Positions 12,540 through 24,451 of a stretch of 64,000 bases of DNA are shown one piece after another. Within the stretch, counting starts at the first letter, position 1; each line of letters starts with the position of its first letter. The position numbers were made by a program, and so were the translations under genes. The notes beneath the pieces are model-generated. The model did not search any database. It had not been told where the DNA came from and saw only the letters and a program-made list of their open reading frames with translations. The stretch is from Diabrotica undecimpunctata. Its lineage: Eukaryota > Arthropoda > Insecta > Coleoptera > Chrysomelidae. Location of the stretch: assembly GCF_040954645.1 (NCBI RefSeq), contig NC_092809.1, forward strand, positions 135,087,914-135,151,913. Direction: 5' to 3'.

Positions 12540-13428
12540 TTGTCTATAAGTTTAAGCAAATTACAGGATGTTTCTGATTTTGTTGTTATATTGGGCATTA
12601 AATCTGATCCTTGGTTTAATACCCCAGTTTTTAGTGTAATTGGAGGTTCCGTATTGTTATCTTTTTTTCTTGATCTATATAACTGTGTAGAACTCTTCGA
12701 CTATTCTTAATATTTCATCTCTGTTCGTTGTTTCTTCTCCAGTTCTATTGCCTGTTTTGCTTTTACTACATTGTAGTTAGTTATGTCTTTTCTTATTGCC
12801 TTTGTGATTGTCTTATTTATCTGATTTATCGCTTCTTTGCTTGTAGTGTTATCTCCTTTCATTTGTCGCCTTAGTTCTATAAGGGTTTTCGTGGGTTAAC
12901 TCAGTTTTTCATCTTTTTTGCTTCTCGGACAATATTTAGTTTGAGCCTGTTGCATTGTGTTGACTATTTGTTTGTTCAATATATTGATGTCTGCTGTTGT
13001 TGTATCTTTCAATGAGTTACCAATATATTTTTCGAACTCCTGAATGTTAGTTGGTTTTGTCTATTTCTTTGGTTGTTTCTTATTTATCATTTTGAGTCTT
13101 TCTTTTTCGGTTGATATCGTTATTTTAGCTCTTACTAACATATGATCACTGCTTGTACTAAACTGGTTTAGCACATTTACGTCTTTAAATAATTATTTTT
13201 TGTTTGTTAAGAAATAGTCGATTTCGTTCCTTGTTTTTCCATCAGGACTTTCCCATGTCCATCTTCTGTGTTTTTTCTTTTTAGAGAAGCTGTTCATTTG
13301 ATAGAGATTGTTTTTCAAAAGGAAAGTCAGTAGTTGTTTGCCACTATCATTTCTGCCTTCGCTTCCAAAATTTCCCAATATTATTTCAGAGGGGTCTTCC
13401 TTAGTGCCTATTTTGGCGTTGAATCGTT
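12540..13428 (-). pseudogene. RTE/BovB-like endonuclease C-terminus and linker, minus strand
   Basis: Reading leftward: NAKIGTKEDPSEIILGNFG, RNDSGKQLLTFLLKNNLYQM, RRWTWESPDGKTRNEIDYFL and, after a stop, VNVLNQFSTSSDHMLVRAKI, which keeps the catalytic SDH motif. A Lys/Thr-rich linker follows to about 12540. The RT is absent. It abuts, head-to-head, the plus-strand RT of the next LINE, suggesting inversion or two insertions. Confidence 0.8.
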
Positions 13429-13435
13429 AACAAAT

Positions 13436-14543
13436 CGTTAACAAAATCAGAAATCAAAGAAGCCCTGAAGAAAATGAAAAATAATCGAACCCCGGGTGAA
13501 GATGGAATAGTATCAGAAGCACTAAAAATTGGAGGGGATGTATTACTTGAAAAAATTAAACAACTTTTTAATATCTGCCTTCACAGCGCCAATATTCCAA
13601 CAGACTGGAACAACGGTACTATGATTCTATTACACAAAGCAGGAGACAAAGCAAATTTAGAGAATTTCAGACCAATTAGCCTCCTCAGCCATATATATAA
13701 GTTGTTTACGCAAATACTAGTTAAGAGAATGGAAAGAAAATTAGAGACTTATCAACCAAGGGAACAGGCAGGATTCCGAAAAAGTTACGGAACAAATGAC
13801 CATCTACAAAGTATAAAAACTCTAATAGAGAAAGCAGTGGAATACAATAAACCTCTAGTTCTAATATTTATCGATTTTCACAAAGTCTTTTGACACAGTT
13901 GAGCTAAGCAAAATATTACAGGCGCTTAAAGAAAGAAATAGAACTCGTAGATAGATATAAATACCTGGGACATGAAATTATGATCGGCAGGGATAACCAG
14001 ACTCATAAACTGAAGAGAAGAATCGGCCTTGGGGGGCAGCATTTGGAAAACTGAGAGAAACTTTTAAAAGTAAGCTGCCCACATGTCTAAAGAGAAAGGT
14101 ATTTGATCAGTGCGTCCTCCCAGTCTTGACGTACGAAGCAGAAACACTTACCTTTACAAAAGCAGCAGCTACCAAACTGAGAGTCACGCAGAGAAGAATG
14201 GAGCGGTCCATGTTAGGAATAACTCTGCGAGACAGAATAACCAACGAATACATCAGGAGAAGAACCGGAGTGACTGACATCATCGAGAAGATAGCCAGAC
14301 TAAAATGGAGATGGGCAGGACACATAGCCAGAATGACAGTTGGGCGATGAACAAAGAGGTTATTGGAATGGAGGCCAAGGGAAGACAAGAGAAGCGTCGG
14401 TCGACCACCTACAAGATAGACTGACGATTTAAGAAGACCCAATAAAAACTGGATGAGAGCGCCGCAAGATAGACGGGGTTGAAAACATGAGGAAGAGGCC
14501 TATGTTCAGCAGTGGACTCTTGAGGCTGGATGATGATGAGGAT
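13436..14543 (+). pseudogene. RTE/BovB-like LINE RT with core deletion and 3' end
   Basis: The first block (13474-13893) has RTPGEDGIVSEALKIGG, ILLHKAGDKANLENFRPISL, REQAGFRKSYGTNDHL and IFIDFHKVF. The frame then jumps to DRYKYLGHEIMIGRD, so the section with the catalytic YADD box is deleted. The tail has LPVLTYEAETLTFTK, ERSMLGITLRDRITN and KWRWAGHIARM. The 3' end is GGCTGGATGATGATGAGG, the TGATGA-type tail of RTE elements. Confidence 0.85.
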
Positions 14544-14549
14544 GTTTCA

Positions 14550-15975
14550 GAAAGAAAAAAAATAATCTTGATTCGAAAATAATTGTTCAACGAAGAATGC
14601 AGATCTATCAACCAACAAAAAAATAAAGCACATTATATATTTCAGCAGTGCAGAACGAGATTATTTCTGAAAGATTATAAAAACTTTCGACCAGAAGGAA
14701 AAAAGAACGAAAACGTTCTAAACGTAATTGTTAACCACCACAATAGAAAAGAATAGATTTTATCAAATGATAAATAGCTGCAAAAAAGAACTAAAACCTA
14801 GAATAATAGCCTTCAAAGATAGGAATGATTCTGTAATTAATGATAAGGAACATTAGTCATACTAAACAGATGGGCGAATAATGTTGAAAAACTGCCTAAT
14901 GGCAATCATAACGATGAGATTAAGGTTCTCATGATTCAAATGAATAAAAATGATCCGTGACTACTCGCTGCCGAAGAAAAAACTAGAGAAGCCATTTTAG
15001 AATTGAAAAATAACAAAGTTCCTGGTTTGGATAATCTCCGTGTCGACCTTTCTGAAAACAGCGGTGACATCCTTTTAAAACATATGCCTAAATTAATAAC
15101 TGAAATCTGGCAACAGAAATAAACACCCAAAGACTGGAAATTAGGCATAGTCTCTACTCCACAAAAAGGGAAGTCCCTACCACATATTTGTGAATTTAAA
15201 AGACGCATACGACTTAGTCAATAGATATAAACTTCTCCATGCTATGGTAGATTTCCAAATACCGCCTTCCAACTACCGGTATCTTCTTCAATTGAAGTTG
15301 CACTTAAAAGAGCAGCGAACATGGTCAGAATCCAAAATGATTTTTCTAAGACCCTTTCATTGCAAAAATGGACTAAGATAGGGTGATATACTATCGTGTC
15401 TTTTATTTAACCTGGCTTTAGTAAAATTAATTCGAGTGTCGCAGATTAATACGAATGACACTTTCTTGACATCTTTAACAAATCGGTACAATTTCGGTGG
15501 AGATGCCGTCGACGTCATAGCTAAGTCCACAGAGTCTATAAACGAAGCATTCAAATCCTTAAGGACGTTTGCACTAAGAATGCTATATTGGAATTAGAAA
15601 GTCATAAGTTATGCTATATTAGAATTTAGTACGGACAATACTTGAGATTCCCTTGATACTTGACTGATCAGTCACAAATGAGGAGGCACTCAGAAGGATG
15701 AAGAAGAACCGAGAAGCACAGACTGTTATGAAATCTCGAAAGTTACAATATTTCAGACACATTATGCGAAATGAATCCAGATATGCCCGCTTACAAGCTC
15801 TTCTGCAAGAAAAAATATTTGTAAAGCGAGGTCCAGGAAGAAAAACATCCTGGTTAAAGAACCTGGTTCAACACAATATCTGTGCAGATTTTCCGCGCTG
15901 CTGCAGTGAAGATAAATATTGCCATGATGATGGCCAACATTCGTCACGAATAGGCACGTCAAGGAAAAGAATTTA
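14550..15975 (+). pseudogene. RTE-like LINE, strongly decayed
   Basis: Recognisable pieces are REAILELKNNKVPGLDNLRV, DWKLGIVSTPQKG, VNLKDAYDLVNRYKLLHAM, then a corrupted catalytic region (FGGDAVDVIAKSTESINEAF), then SRKLQYFRHIMRNESRY and VKRGPGRKTSWLKNLVQHN. The YADD box is lost (GGDA). Stops are frequent. Confidence 0.75.
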
Positions 15976-16302
15976 GTAAAAAAATAGAGAAATTAACAAG
16001 AATTGGATTTGAAAACACTAGAGTAAAACATAACTGATGGGTATAAACAGTGAAAAATATAAAAACAGCAAACAAATAAGCTTAGACCCAAAGTAAAAAT
16101 GAAGGCCAAATAAATCATGTACAGACAAAAATGAAGATCTTCGATTTTTGTTATGTAGGAGTGTAATGCTATTGTGTTATGACCTTGAACACAATACTAT
16201 TAATCAAACGTTTAGTGCAATTGATCACATTCTTATTTCGTAATCGATTTGCACCTAATTTAAATAAATGTACTATTTATAAAAATATTAATTAGCTCTT
16301 AC
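15976..16302. other. Intron 2, left of exon 2: nothing recognised
   Basis: AT-rich intron sequence immediately downstream of coding exon 2. No feature seen. Confidence 0.5.
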
Positions 16303-16474
16303 TGGGAACTTTGGGTCCGGTACAGATCAAGTTGCCATTGACTACGATCTGTGTAATTTTTGGAGGTATGTTTTGCCAGGATGGAAAATATACGTAATAC
16401 ACCAGTGGACGTCCGTTGGATATGTTAATAGCAGTAGCTTTTGGATTGATCACTTCTATTTTACCATTGTATCC
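16303..16474 (-). CDS. gd-like serine protease, coding exon 2 (core of GD_N domain)
   Basis: This exon is too short to stand out as an ORF. It is bounded by a TTTTTAG acceptor and a CCCA/GTAAGAGC donor. It enters in phase 0 and leaves in phase 1, giving 57 codons plus one base. The peptide carries GYNGKIEVINP, GRPLVYYVYFPSW, then TQIVVNGNLICTGPKVP. The last part is the hallmark 'NG..ICTGP' segment of gd N-terminal domains. It matches exon 1 in frame and domain order. The Tc1/mariner-like element of intron 1 begins about 230 bp upstream of the acceptor, yet the splice site looks untouched. Confidence 0.85.
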
Positions 16475-16700
16475 CTAAAAAGTGTTAATGTATTTATACT
16501 ATTTACATTTTAGTTAATATTAATAGAATAGAAGCTATAGAATCAAAATACCAATCATACGTGTGTTGGAAAAATCAAAAAACGATCTCGAATCTCCACA
16601 TCTTGTGGTTATTGGCATTAGAAATATTAAAATTGCGATACATTATGATACAAGTGTCGAATATATCAACATAAAAAGGAAAATCACAAATTTATACATA

Positions 16701-17003
16701 CAGTGTGTAAAAGCCAAATGGAATAAATTCATTATTTAGGTTACTGTACATATTTTTAAAAAATCCTAAAACACGTCAAATTTAAATTATAACTTGACAT
16801 TATTTAACGTGAAAATGCAACCCTTACCTTCAACCCCCTTAGAATGACAGGTACAATCCCCAATTTTTAAAATAGGAAGTATAGGCTTGTGATATATCGT
16901 TTGAAAGGTCTTTTCATTCTCCATTAAAAAATGTTGTCGCTTTCAAGTTTATTAAGATTAATTAAGGTAAAATAAATTAAAATCATGTGGTTACCGAAAT
17001 TCG
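16701..17003 (+). repeat. Left long terminal inverted repeat of the Tc1/mariner-like element
   Basis: Inverted partner of 18357-18659, with shared landmarks GTCAAATTTAAATTATAACT and CATGTGGTTACCGAAATTCG. The left arm has about 11 extra bases near its outer end, and the arms differ by scattered substitutions. Confidence 0.88.
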
Positions 17004-17078
17004 CTACAATACAATCAAAAACTAAAATGTAATGCAAAACGTAATAAAATGTAGAACACGAAAAAAAAACTATGAATG

Positions 17079-18160
17079 TTAATGAAGTAGATATTCAAAA
17101 TGTTCACCGCGAACGTCTTGGCAACATCCTAATCTCAAATAAAACTGTCTTCTAACATTATTTAACATAACAGCCGTGATCGACCTAATCTCAAGCGTTA
17201 TTCGTTCTTTTAAGTCATTTAAATCAGAAGGTTTAGTTTTGTACACATGGCTCTTCACATATCCCCATAAAAAGAAATCTAATAATGTAAGATCAGGTAA
17301 TCGCGCTGGCCATTCAATCGATCCTCGCCTCCCTATCCACCGATTGGGAAATATTGTATCGAGGTACTGCCGGACATTAAAATGGTAATGTGGTGGTGCT
17401 CCATCCTGCTGAAACCATATCGTATTCGCTGGAATTTGAGGGTTTCCTGGATCAGGATATATATTTGCCAACGTTGGAATGACATTATTTTGAGGTAGTG
17501 CCAAATAATTGTTGCCATTCAAGTTGCCCTCAATGAAAAAGGGACCAATGATATTGTTTCCTACAATCCCTGTCCAAACATTATTCTTTTGAGGGTATTG
17601 AGTGCGTTCTTCTCTCATCCAGTGAGGATTTTCCGTGGCCCAGTAGCGGCAATTTTGCCGATTAGCATGATCGTTAAGTGAAAAAGTACACTCATCAGAA
17701 AACATAACGTCTTCTAATTGGATAATATTGTTATCCAACGTGTCCATCATTTGCTCACAAAAAAAAGTTCTCCTATCAAAATCGTCTTCCATGAGCTACT
17801 GAGTAGGTATAATCTTATAGGGACGCAATTTATTTTCTTTTAATATGTTGTCGATGTATGGCTAGCATTGAATGTAGTGGATGCCTGTCTACTCGATGTA
17901 TGTGGATTTTTCTGAAACTTTAACAACACATCTAATTTGAGTTCATCACTCAGTGCATTGGCAGCTGCTTTTTTTATCTGCCTTACATGACCAGACTCGC
18001 GAAACTGCTTCTCTATTTTACTTATTGTTCCTTGGGATATAGACGGTAAATTAGGAAATTTCTAATGAAATAGGAGAGCTTCCTGTTGTGTATGGGTGTT
18101 ATCTCCGTAACCAATCATTTGTAAAACTGTTATTTTATGCATTTCCGTTAACCTAACCAT
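17079..18160 (-). pseudogene. IS630/Tc1/mariner transposase, broken
   Basis: The start MVRLTEMHKITVLQMIGYG opens a helix-turn-helix region (SISQGTISKIEKQF, SGHVRQIKK), followed by a stop and a frameshift near 17855. A 237-aa open frame then carries the DDE/D domain: MFSDECTFSLN (first Asp), WFQQDGAPPHYH (second Asp) and LPDLTLLDFFLWGYVKSHVY (third acid, Asp). The spacing from the second to the third Asp is about 36 residues. The usual S-P-D is L-P-D here. It is related to Tc3/mariner-like transposases with an aspartate as third acid. Stops make it inactive. Confidence 0.85.
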
Positions 18161-18356
18161 TTTTCAGAATTGAATTGAACGAACTTTTTATTTAAATTAA
18201 AATACTGACAACTTAAATAAAACAATTTACTAATGCGTGTTAAAATAACGTTGCCACGGAAATTATTTAAAGTTTTTTAATGGTTACCATCTAAAAACCA
18301 CATTGCTATGGTTTTTGTTCACTTTCTCATTATCAAGACCTAAACGGGAAATAAGT

Positions 18357-18656
18357 TTTGAGTATATTTTAGCGAATTTCGGTAACCACATGATTTTAAT
18401 TTATTTTATCTTAATTAATCTTAATGAACTTGAAAGCGACAACATTTTTGAATGGAGAATGAAAAGAACTTTCAAACGATATATCACAAGCCTATACTTT
18501 CTATTTTAAAAATTGGGGGTTGTACCCGTCATTCTAAGGGGTTGAAGGTAGGGGTTGCATTTTCACGTTAAAGAATGTCAAGTTATAATTTAAATTTGAC
18601 GTGTTTCGGGATTTTTTATAAATATATACAGTAACCTTCCATTTGGCTTTTACACA

Positions 18657-18659
<3 letters not shown>
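18357..18659 (-). repeat. Right long terminal inverted repeat of the Tc1/mariner-like element
   Basis: Inverted partner of 16701-17003. It ends GGCTTTTACACACTG before the flanking TA. Confidence 0.88.

Positions 18660-18711
<52 letters not shown>
18660..18711. repeat. (TA)n microsatellite at the transposon border
   Basis: About 25 TA units starting exactly at the TA target duplication of the Tc1/mariner-like element. Confidence 0.95.
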
Positions 18712-18714
<3 letters not shown>

Positions 18715-19440
18715 GACTATAATAAAAATATTTTTTTAAACAGGTTTTGTCTGTACCATGTTTGTAATGGTATTATGATAATCCCCTTTCATAGTTTTTC
18801 CTCCTCTTTCGTCGATTACATATTTGTCTTGATCTCATATTAATTACTTATTTCTTCTTCTCTTCTATTTTCTCAATTTGAAAGGAAAAAAGATGATTTC
18901 GAAACCTTTTGTTGACGCGAATTCCAAACTGGATATTAAAGTAGCAACCATTCCATAAAATAACAAAATTTCTATCAACTTTTGAGAAATATTTGATGAT
19001 TCTTGTAAAACTAACTAGTAGGTTTTCATTTAAAGAAAGTAAATTACAATTTCCGAGCATAATCACAGCATTAAATTAATTAAATATGCCATTGTGCAAA
19101 CATTTCACAGTCGTCGATGAATAACAAATAAACCGCAATGAAACGGCTAAAAATGTATGAATTATAAGTGTTTTCCAACAGATGTATCGATAATGGATTT
19201 TAAATTAATGATGCACTTTGAAAACATGTAAATTAAAAAAATAGAATTGAATAGTTAGATACATCCTATACCTAATTATAAACGGATATTTGTAAACTAC
19301 CATGAAATTTGTGGTTATTCTTAAGAAATGAACAGTTTAATCGTCATAATTTGTCTGGAGGAATTTTTCACAAAATTTGTAACTGTTTATAATAATATGT
19401 AATTAATATAAATTTTTGTGCATTATTTTTAAAATAGCTT
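18712..19440. other. Intron 1 sequence, nothing recognised
   Basis: AT-rich, with short fortuitous frames only. Confidence 0.5.
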
Positions 19441-19449
19441 CCTAAAATA

Positions 19450-20010
19450 GGTGCCAGAACAGTCGAAACAAAGTATCCAGTCTTAAAGAAAAGGAAAAAA
19501 CGGACACACAAAAATTATAGAGGGATCAACCTATTATGCACAGCCTCAAAACTATTTACACAAATTTTGACAGAGGTGTCACAAGCTGGAATCGATTAAG
19601 AAAAGCTAGGATTCCGAAATAATACATCCACCAATATCCATTATCAGACAAATAGGCAGATAGCAAAAAGCTATTGAATATAATAAAGTTGCCTTCATGT
19701 ACTTCATTGATCTTACGCGAGTCTTTTATACCGCAAGGCTTGCCGATGTTCTGAAACTATTAAAGGAAAGAAGATTAAAACCAAAACCAATTGCAATTAT
19801 TCTAAAACTGAAGCTGTCCAACAAGATACCAGGCGCAACAGGAATTAGGCAAGGGGATATTCTGCTCAGTCCTATTTAACGTCTTTATGGATCATATCAT
19901 TAAAGTAATGAAAACCGCGGGAAGAGGTAATAGAATAGGCATTACCGAATTTAAAATAATATACTATACTGATGATGCAGTAATAATATCTAAAGGTGAG
20001 GACTATCCAA
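19450..20010 (+). pseudogene. RTE-like LINE RT, heavily decayed
   Basis: Pieces in different frames: YRGINLLCTASKLFTQIL, LGFRNNTSTN, MYFIDLTRVFYTARLADVLK, TGIRQGDILLSPI and YYTDDAVIISKGEDY. The order of RT motifs is right, and the catalytic box is YTDD. It is not functional. Confidence 0.7.
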
Positions 20011-20440
20011 GGCTACAAAAAACCAAAAAGACGAGCAGAAACAACCAACACTAAGCAACTATGTAGAACGACAGAAATAAAGATCCCAAACCTAATTACT
20101 AGAAAAATTCTTAAAGATACAGTAATATCAGGACCCTGTTTAACTTTTACGGGAGAGACCGCATTGATAAAATGGGTAATAATAGACTTTGAAATATGGC
20201 AAAGAAAGAGAAACCGAACACCAGTAGACAATCTAGAAGACCTCCCAAAGCACAAGCAGACCATCCTTAAAGTTGGAAATCGGAATCAAAACTTCGACTG
20301 CAACTTTAAAAAAACAAAATATTGTCTTAAAATAGCACGGAGAAAAAGAAGATGAAAATAAAATTATCATGAAAAGAGCATTTTTAAATTTACAAATACA
20401 CAATGCAAATATACGATAAATTGCATACTATACGATATCA
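20011..20440. other. Unassigned segment with a 119-codon open frame
   Basis: A plus-strand open frame (19996-20355) begins in the LINE remnant and runs on through Lys/Arg-rich sequence without any motif I know. It may be ORF debris from another retroelement. Confidence 0.3.
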
Positions 20441-20449
20441 AAGAGCTCA

Positions 20450-22115
20450 CAGATGATTGCATAGCCATGAGGAGAAGGATAACGAGGGCCAGGGACAGAG
20501 CAGGGATAAACTCTGTTGTCGTCAAGCAAATACAGCTAATCGAAATAAAATAGAAACTGTGTGACAAGCTGGATGTAGATATCATTGATCAGGGATATAA
20601 GATCATAATGAAAAAGTTTCATGCGTACCCCTCATATGAAATGCCACAAGACAAAAGGCGTAAGGTACCACAATAACATAACCTGGGTGGCTTTTGGAGC
20701 ACATGAATGCATTGCTTAAAGCTCAGACATTTCCTGAAGCTTGGAGGATATTAAGGTTGGTACTGATTTCCAAAACTGGGGAGAAATATCGCCTCATATG
20801 CCTCCTCTCATGCATCAGAAAGTTGTACGAGAGGATGCTGCGAGGACGGATCGACGACACTATTGAGAGATCAGAAGACCTATCCCCGAGACAATTTAGA
20901 TTCTGCAAAGGGAAGAGCACAGTTGACGCAATTTTGAGTGTAATTGAGGCATTGCACAATATTGGGGATAAACAGCGCTGGACGGCTCTGCTGCTCTTCG
21001 ATGTTAGAAATGCATTCAACACTCTGCAGTGAAAAGACGGAGTGTCCTAACTATCTGATGAATGTGATGGCGGAATATCTTTTCAAGAGAAAGATTATAG
21101 TTAAAAAGGGCACGCTCGTTAACGTAACGGCTGGAGTTCCACAGGAATTGGTTTTCGGTCCGAAGCTATGGAACCTGGCATATGACGGGGTCATGAACTG
21201 CAAATAAGGAGAAAGTATAACCCCCTTCGCTATTGCGGATGATTTCGCTGTACAGATAGTAGCGCCAGACGAGCCAGATCTCCGATTTCGGGTAAAACAT
21301 ACGGGCAACGTCATGAAGGACTGGATAACAGATCATGAATAGAACTCGCAGCAGAGGAGACCCAAGCTATCATTTCAAAAAGTAAACGGACAATACAAGG
21401 GCTAAGACTCGAATGTGCAGATGTACAACCAATATCAAAGAAATGCGTCAAATATCTGGGAGTGACGCTATACGAATATGACGAATAGGGAAAGCATATA
21501 AGTGTGGTACCCTAGAAGGCAGCGAAGAGTGCGGCTGCGATGGGGAGAGTGATGCTTAACATTGAAGGAGCCAAATCAGAAAGGAGAAGGGCCTGACATA
21601 GTGTTTTGCAGTCAATCATCCTTTATGTGGCATCAGTTAGGAGTGAGGCAATAGAGATACCGACCTACAAAGGGCCCATGATACGAGTAGACAGAACGAG
21701 TAGCATGCGCCTTCTTCTTCTTCTTAGAGTGCCGTCTCCCTACGGAGGTTGGCAATCATAATGGCTATTTTTATTTTTGAGCGTGCGCCTAGAGGACTAT
21801 ATCTGCTGCGGCGTTGGGTTGTGTTCCTCTGCACGTGTTAGCAGTAGAAAGGAGACATCTTTATGAGAGAAGAGAATATTTGACAGCAGCTATAAAAAAA
21901 GAAGAAAGAGAAAGATCAATAGAACGATGGCAAAAAAAGTGAAACAACACGGAAGATGTTGCTCAGCGGACCAAGATAGCGGATCCCGAGCCTAAGGGAC
22001 TGGATGGGCTGTGGTTACTGGATTACTTCCTGACGCATTTGCTCACAGGACATGGGTGTTTTAGGACACATCTTCATAGATTCAGAAAGACAGATACAGA
22101 TAAAAAAGTGTAGTC
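20450..22115 (+). pseudogene. R1/LOA-type LINE: RT and C-terminal region, broken
   Basis: A linker (RRRITRARDRAGINSVVV) leads to RT motifs FPEAWRILRLVLISKTGEKY, ICLLSCIRKLYERML, FRFCKGKSTVDAILSVIEAL, LLFDVRNAFNTL, VTAGVPQELVFGPKLWNLAYDG and the catalytic FAIADDFAVQIVA. The C-terminus (21840-22110) reads RHLYERREYLTAAIKKEERE, QKKWNNTED and FLTHLLTGHGCFRTHLHRF, characteristic of R1/LOA-type elements. The codon pattern is less AT-rich than in its neighbours. Stops and frameshifts are present, and a 67-bp LINE tail has inserted. Confidence 0.82.
21713..21779 (-). mobile_element. 67-bp 5'-truncated RTE tail insertion with 11-bp target duplication
   Basis: The minus strand reads the end of an RTE ORF (MAIMIANLRRE-like) and finishes in (AAG)n. 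It is flanked by AGCATGCGCCT (21702-21712) and AGCGTGCGCCT (21780-21790), an 11-bp duplication with one mismatch, inside the R1/LOA-type LINE. Confidence 0.75.
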
Positions 22116-22384
22116 AGCCTTACAGCGGCCATCCTACTTTCGAAGTATTTGTTGGTAAGAGAAAACCAATAAAATATCCGGTAAATGCCTAACTAATAGT
22201 GACGAATGGGTCACAGCTGATTTAAAAAGTAAGCCAACTCTGCCAAATAATCTTACATACCTCCTATGCCACGAAGACATAAACGGAGACATAATACGGA
22301 GTCTAAACCGTCGCTCGCCGCTCGCCATCAAATCAATTCAGATTTGGAGAACTAAAAAAAGAAACTGAAAATATAAAATGGGAC
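22116..22384. other. Unassigned intron 1 segment
   Basis: No motif recognised. Slightly GC-richer than its surroundings in the part with CGTCGCTCGCCGCTCGCC. Confidence 0.4.
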
Positions 22385-23800
22385 GCTACTACCGAGGAAC
22401 ATCAACGGGCAGAACAGGTCGTATTGGATTTTTAATCAACAAGAAATAGAAACGAAGAATAGTAGAAATAACTAGTATTTCGTATAAAGTACTATATTAA
22501 CCTTACAACTATAAAAGAAATACAATATACAAATTATAGAAATATGCGCCCAATGATTACTCACAATGACGAAGAAATAGATGAACTCTTTAGTAACGTA
22601 ACTAAAGCCTTAAATAACAATAAAAGTCACCTTAAGTATTTAATTGGTGATTTTAATGCCAATGTCAAAAAAAGAAACGGCAACGAGCAAGTCATGGAAA
22701 AGTATGGAATCGGCGAGAGAAATGAAAAGAGAGTAAGACTAGTCCAGTTTGCACACTACTAAAACATGCTTATTGCAAATACATTCTTTTAGAAAAAAAT
22801 CGAACAGAAAATGGATTAGGGTATCACCAAACTAAGAACGAATTTGACTTAATTTTAACCAACAAGATTACTACAATAAAAGATGTCAGTGTAATAAATA
22901 AATTGTACATAGGCAGCGACCATAGATCAATTACAGCAAAAATTGTTTTAGATCTGAATCTGGAAGGAATAAAATTGTTCACAAATCCAGCAGTTACCGG
23001 TATAAATATTACCAATCCAAAAAAAACTCATATCACTACCAAAGGACAATTATTGATGAATGATTACATGACCAAATCGACAGCTCTCCATTACTGGAAA
23101 TTACCCTTGATAGTATCAAAGAAATCGGAGGTCCGCAACAACAAAATGAACATAGTAAACTGTCTGATAAAACCAAAACAAAGAAGGAAAATTAAAGTAA
23201 GTAGCAACATACCGAGAGTACAATACACAGAATTTTGTAAAACAGGAAAAGTATAAAGGTAGACATAAGAAAATACGATGAAAGACTGATAGAAAACTCA
23301 ATCGAAAACAAAAAAAAAACAAAACAAAAAAAAGCATTAATTATTGGGGAGAAGCAAATAGTTGCTCTAACAAACGAAAACACCAGATTTACAGACAGAA
23401 ATGAAATAATACAACTCGTGAATAAATTATAATAATAACTAATACAATGAACTATACAAAGCCCCTGAAATACTTGAAGAAGCAATTAGTAACCAAGAAG
23501 ATGTAACAGAAGTCCGTTCGAAAGAAGTACAATCCATAATTACAAAAATTAAATGCAGTAAAGCAGCGGAAATGATGACATAACAGTGAAACTGTTTAAG
23601 TACGCTGACAAAAAACTGGAAAATCTTGCAAAAATGTAGAAAAATGCTGCATACTACTAAATGCATACTACCAATCATGATATACGTCTGCAAAACTTGG
23701 ACACAAAAGCAAAAGATAATAGCGAAAATAAAAGTTTAAAGGTCCATAAAGCGATGCATACTAGGTATAACAAAGAGATATCGAAAAAGAATATATAATC
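22385..23800 (+). pseudogene. RTE/BovB-like LINE (EN, linker, part of RT), 5' portion of a split copy
   Basis: Endonuclease pieces are KEIQYTNYRNMRP, LKYLIGDFNANVKKRNG, NEKRVRLVQFAHY and the catalytic GSDHRSITAKIVL. After the linker, APEILEEAISNQEDVTEVRS and KCSKAAENDDITVKLFKY appear. The frame then jumps, by internal deletion of the RT core, to LPIMIYVCKTWTQKQK and KRCILGITKRYRK. The element continues after the ribozyme-bearing insertion, at 24749. Confidence 0.8.
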
Positions 23801-23933
23801 AGAAAAAGACAGCAAAGATTTGATTTCACGTACAAAGCGTCCATGTATCTGTTAATACGTACTTACAGAGTAGATCCGAATAAAATGAAAAAGACAGCAA
23901 AGATTTGATTTCACGTACAAAGCGTCCATGTAT

Positions 23934-23975
23934 CTGTTGATACGTATTTCGACTTAATAAGTCTCATCAGAACAG
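23934..23975 (-). ncRNA. Type I hammerhead ribozyme, copy a (inverted)
   Basis: Same 42-nt ribozyme on the minus strand: CTGTT at 23975-23971, core, stem II, GAAA, loopless stem III and AACAG at 23938-23934. Cleavage is predicted after the base at 23939. It lies head-to-head with copy b, so a read-through transcript could fold back over more than 80 nt. Confidence 0.9.
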
Positions 23976-24053
23976 TTATTCATAGGCATTTTATTGTTGC
24001 TTCTTAAAAGACAGAAAAGATTTATTTTTCACGTTGAGAACGCCTATGAATAA

Positions 24054-24095
24054 CTGTTCTGATGAGACTTATTAAGTCGAAATACGTATCAACAG
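24054..24095 (+). ncRNA. Type I hammerhead ribozyme, copy b
   Basis: The conserved CTGATGA core is followed by stem II (GACTT-ATT-AAGTC, perfect 5 bp), then GAAA, then a loopless stem III (ATAC/GTAT) and the cleavage nucleotide C at 24090. Stem I pairs CTGTT (24054-24058) with AACAG (24091-24095), perfect 5 bp. All core nucleotides of the hammerhead consensus are present. A loopless 4-bp stem III matches the retroelement-type variants reported to act as dimers. Predicted cleavage is between 24090 and 24091. Confidence 0.9.
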
Positions 24096-24451
24096 ATACA
24101 TGGACGCTTTGTACGTGAAATCAAATCTTTGCTGGCTTTTTCATTTTAATCGGATCTACTCTGTATGAGTACAAGAAACAAATTCGTTAAGGATTTCTGC
24201 TTACTTGATAGACATGTCGTGGAATGCAAATTTTAGATTCTCCATGTCTCTATTAACATCTTTATCAACGTCTGTTATACCTTGCAATTTTAGAAGGTTC
24301 AGATTAAAGCAGAAATCTGAATTTGTTTCAAAACTATCTTACCGATTTTTCTATCAGATGTCGCTATTGCGTCCATAACGAAGCCATTTTATTGTTGCTT
24401 CTTAAAAGACAGAAAATATTTATTTTTCACGTTGAGAACGCCTATGAATAA

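Larger units (their letters stand above)
16701..18659 (-). mobile_element. Tc1/mariner-superfamily element with ~300-bp inverted repeats
   Basis: Both ends read CAGTGTGTAAAAGCCAAATG inward and stay complementary for about 300 bp (16701-17003 and 18357-18659), with a small insertion in the left copy. TA flanks each side (16699-16700 and 18660-18661), the target duplication expected for this superfamily. The transposase fills the centre on the minus strand. It lies in intron 1 of the gd-like gene. The right-hand TA is directly continuous with a (TA)n tract. Confidence 0.9.

Noticed and set aside
18643..18843. 66-aa frame with poly-Ile-Tyr
   Set aside because: It translates a (TA)n microsatellite and its flanks.
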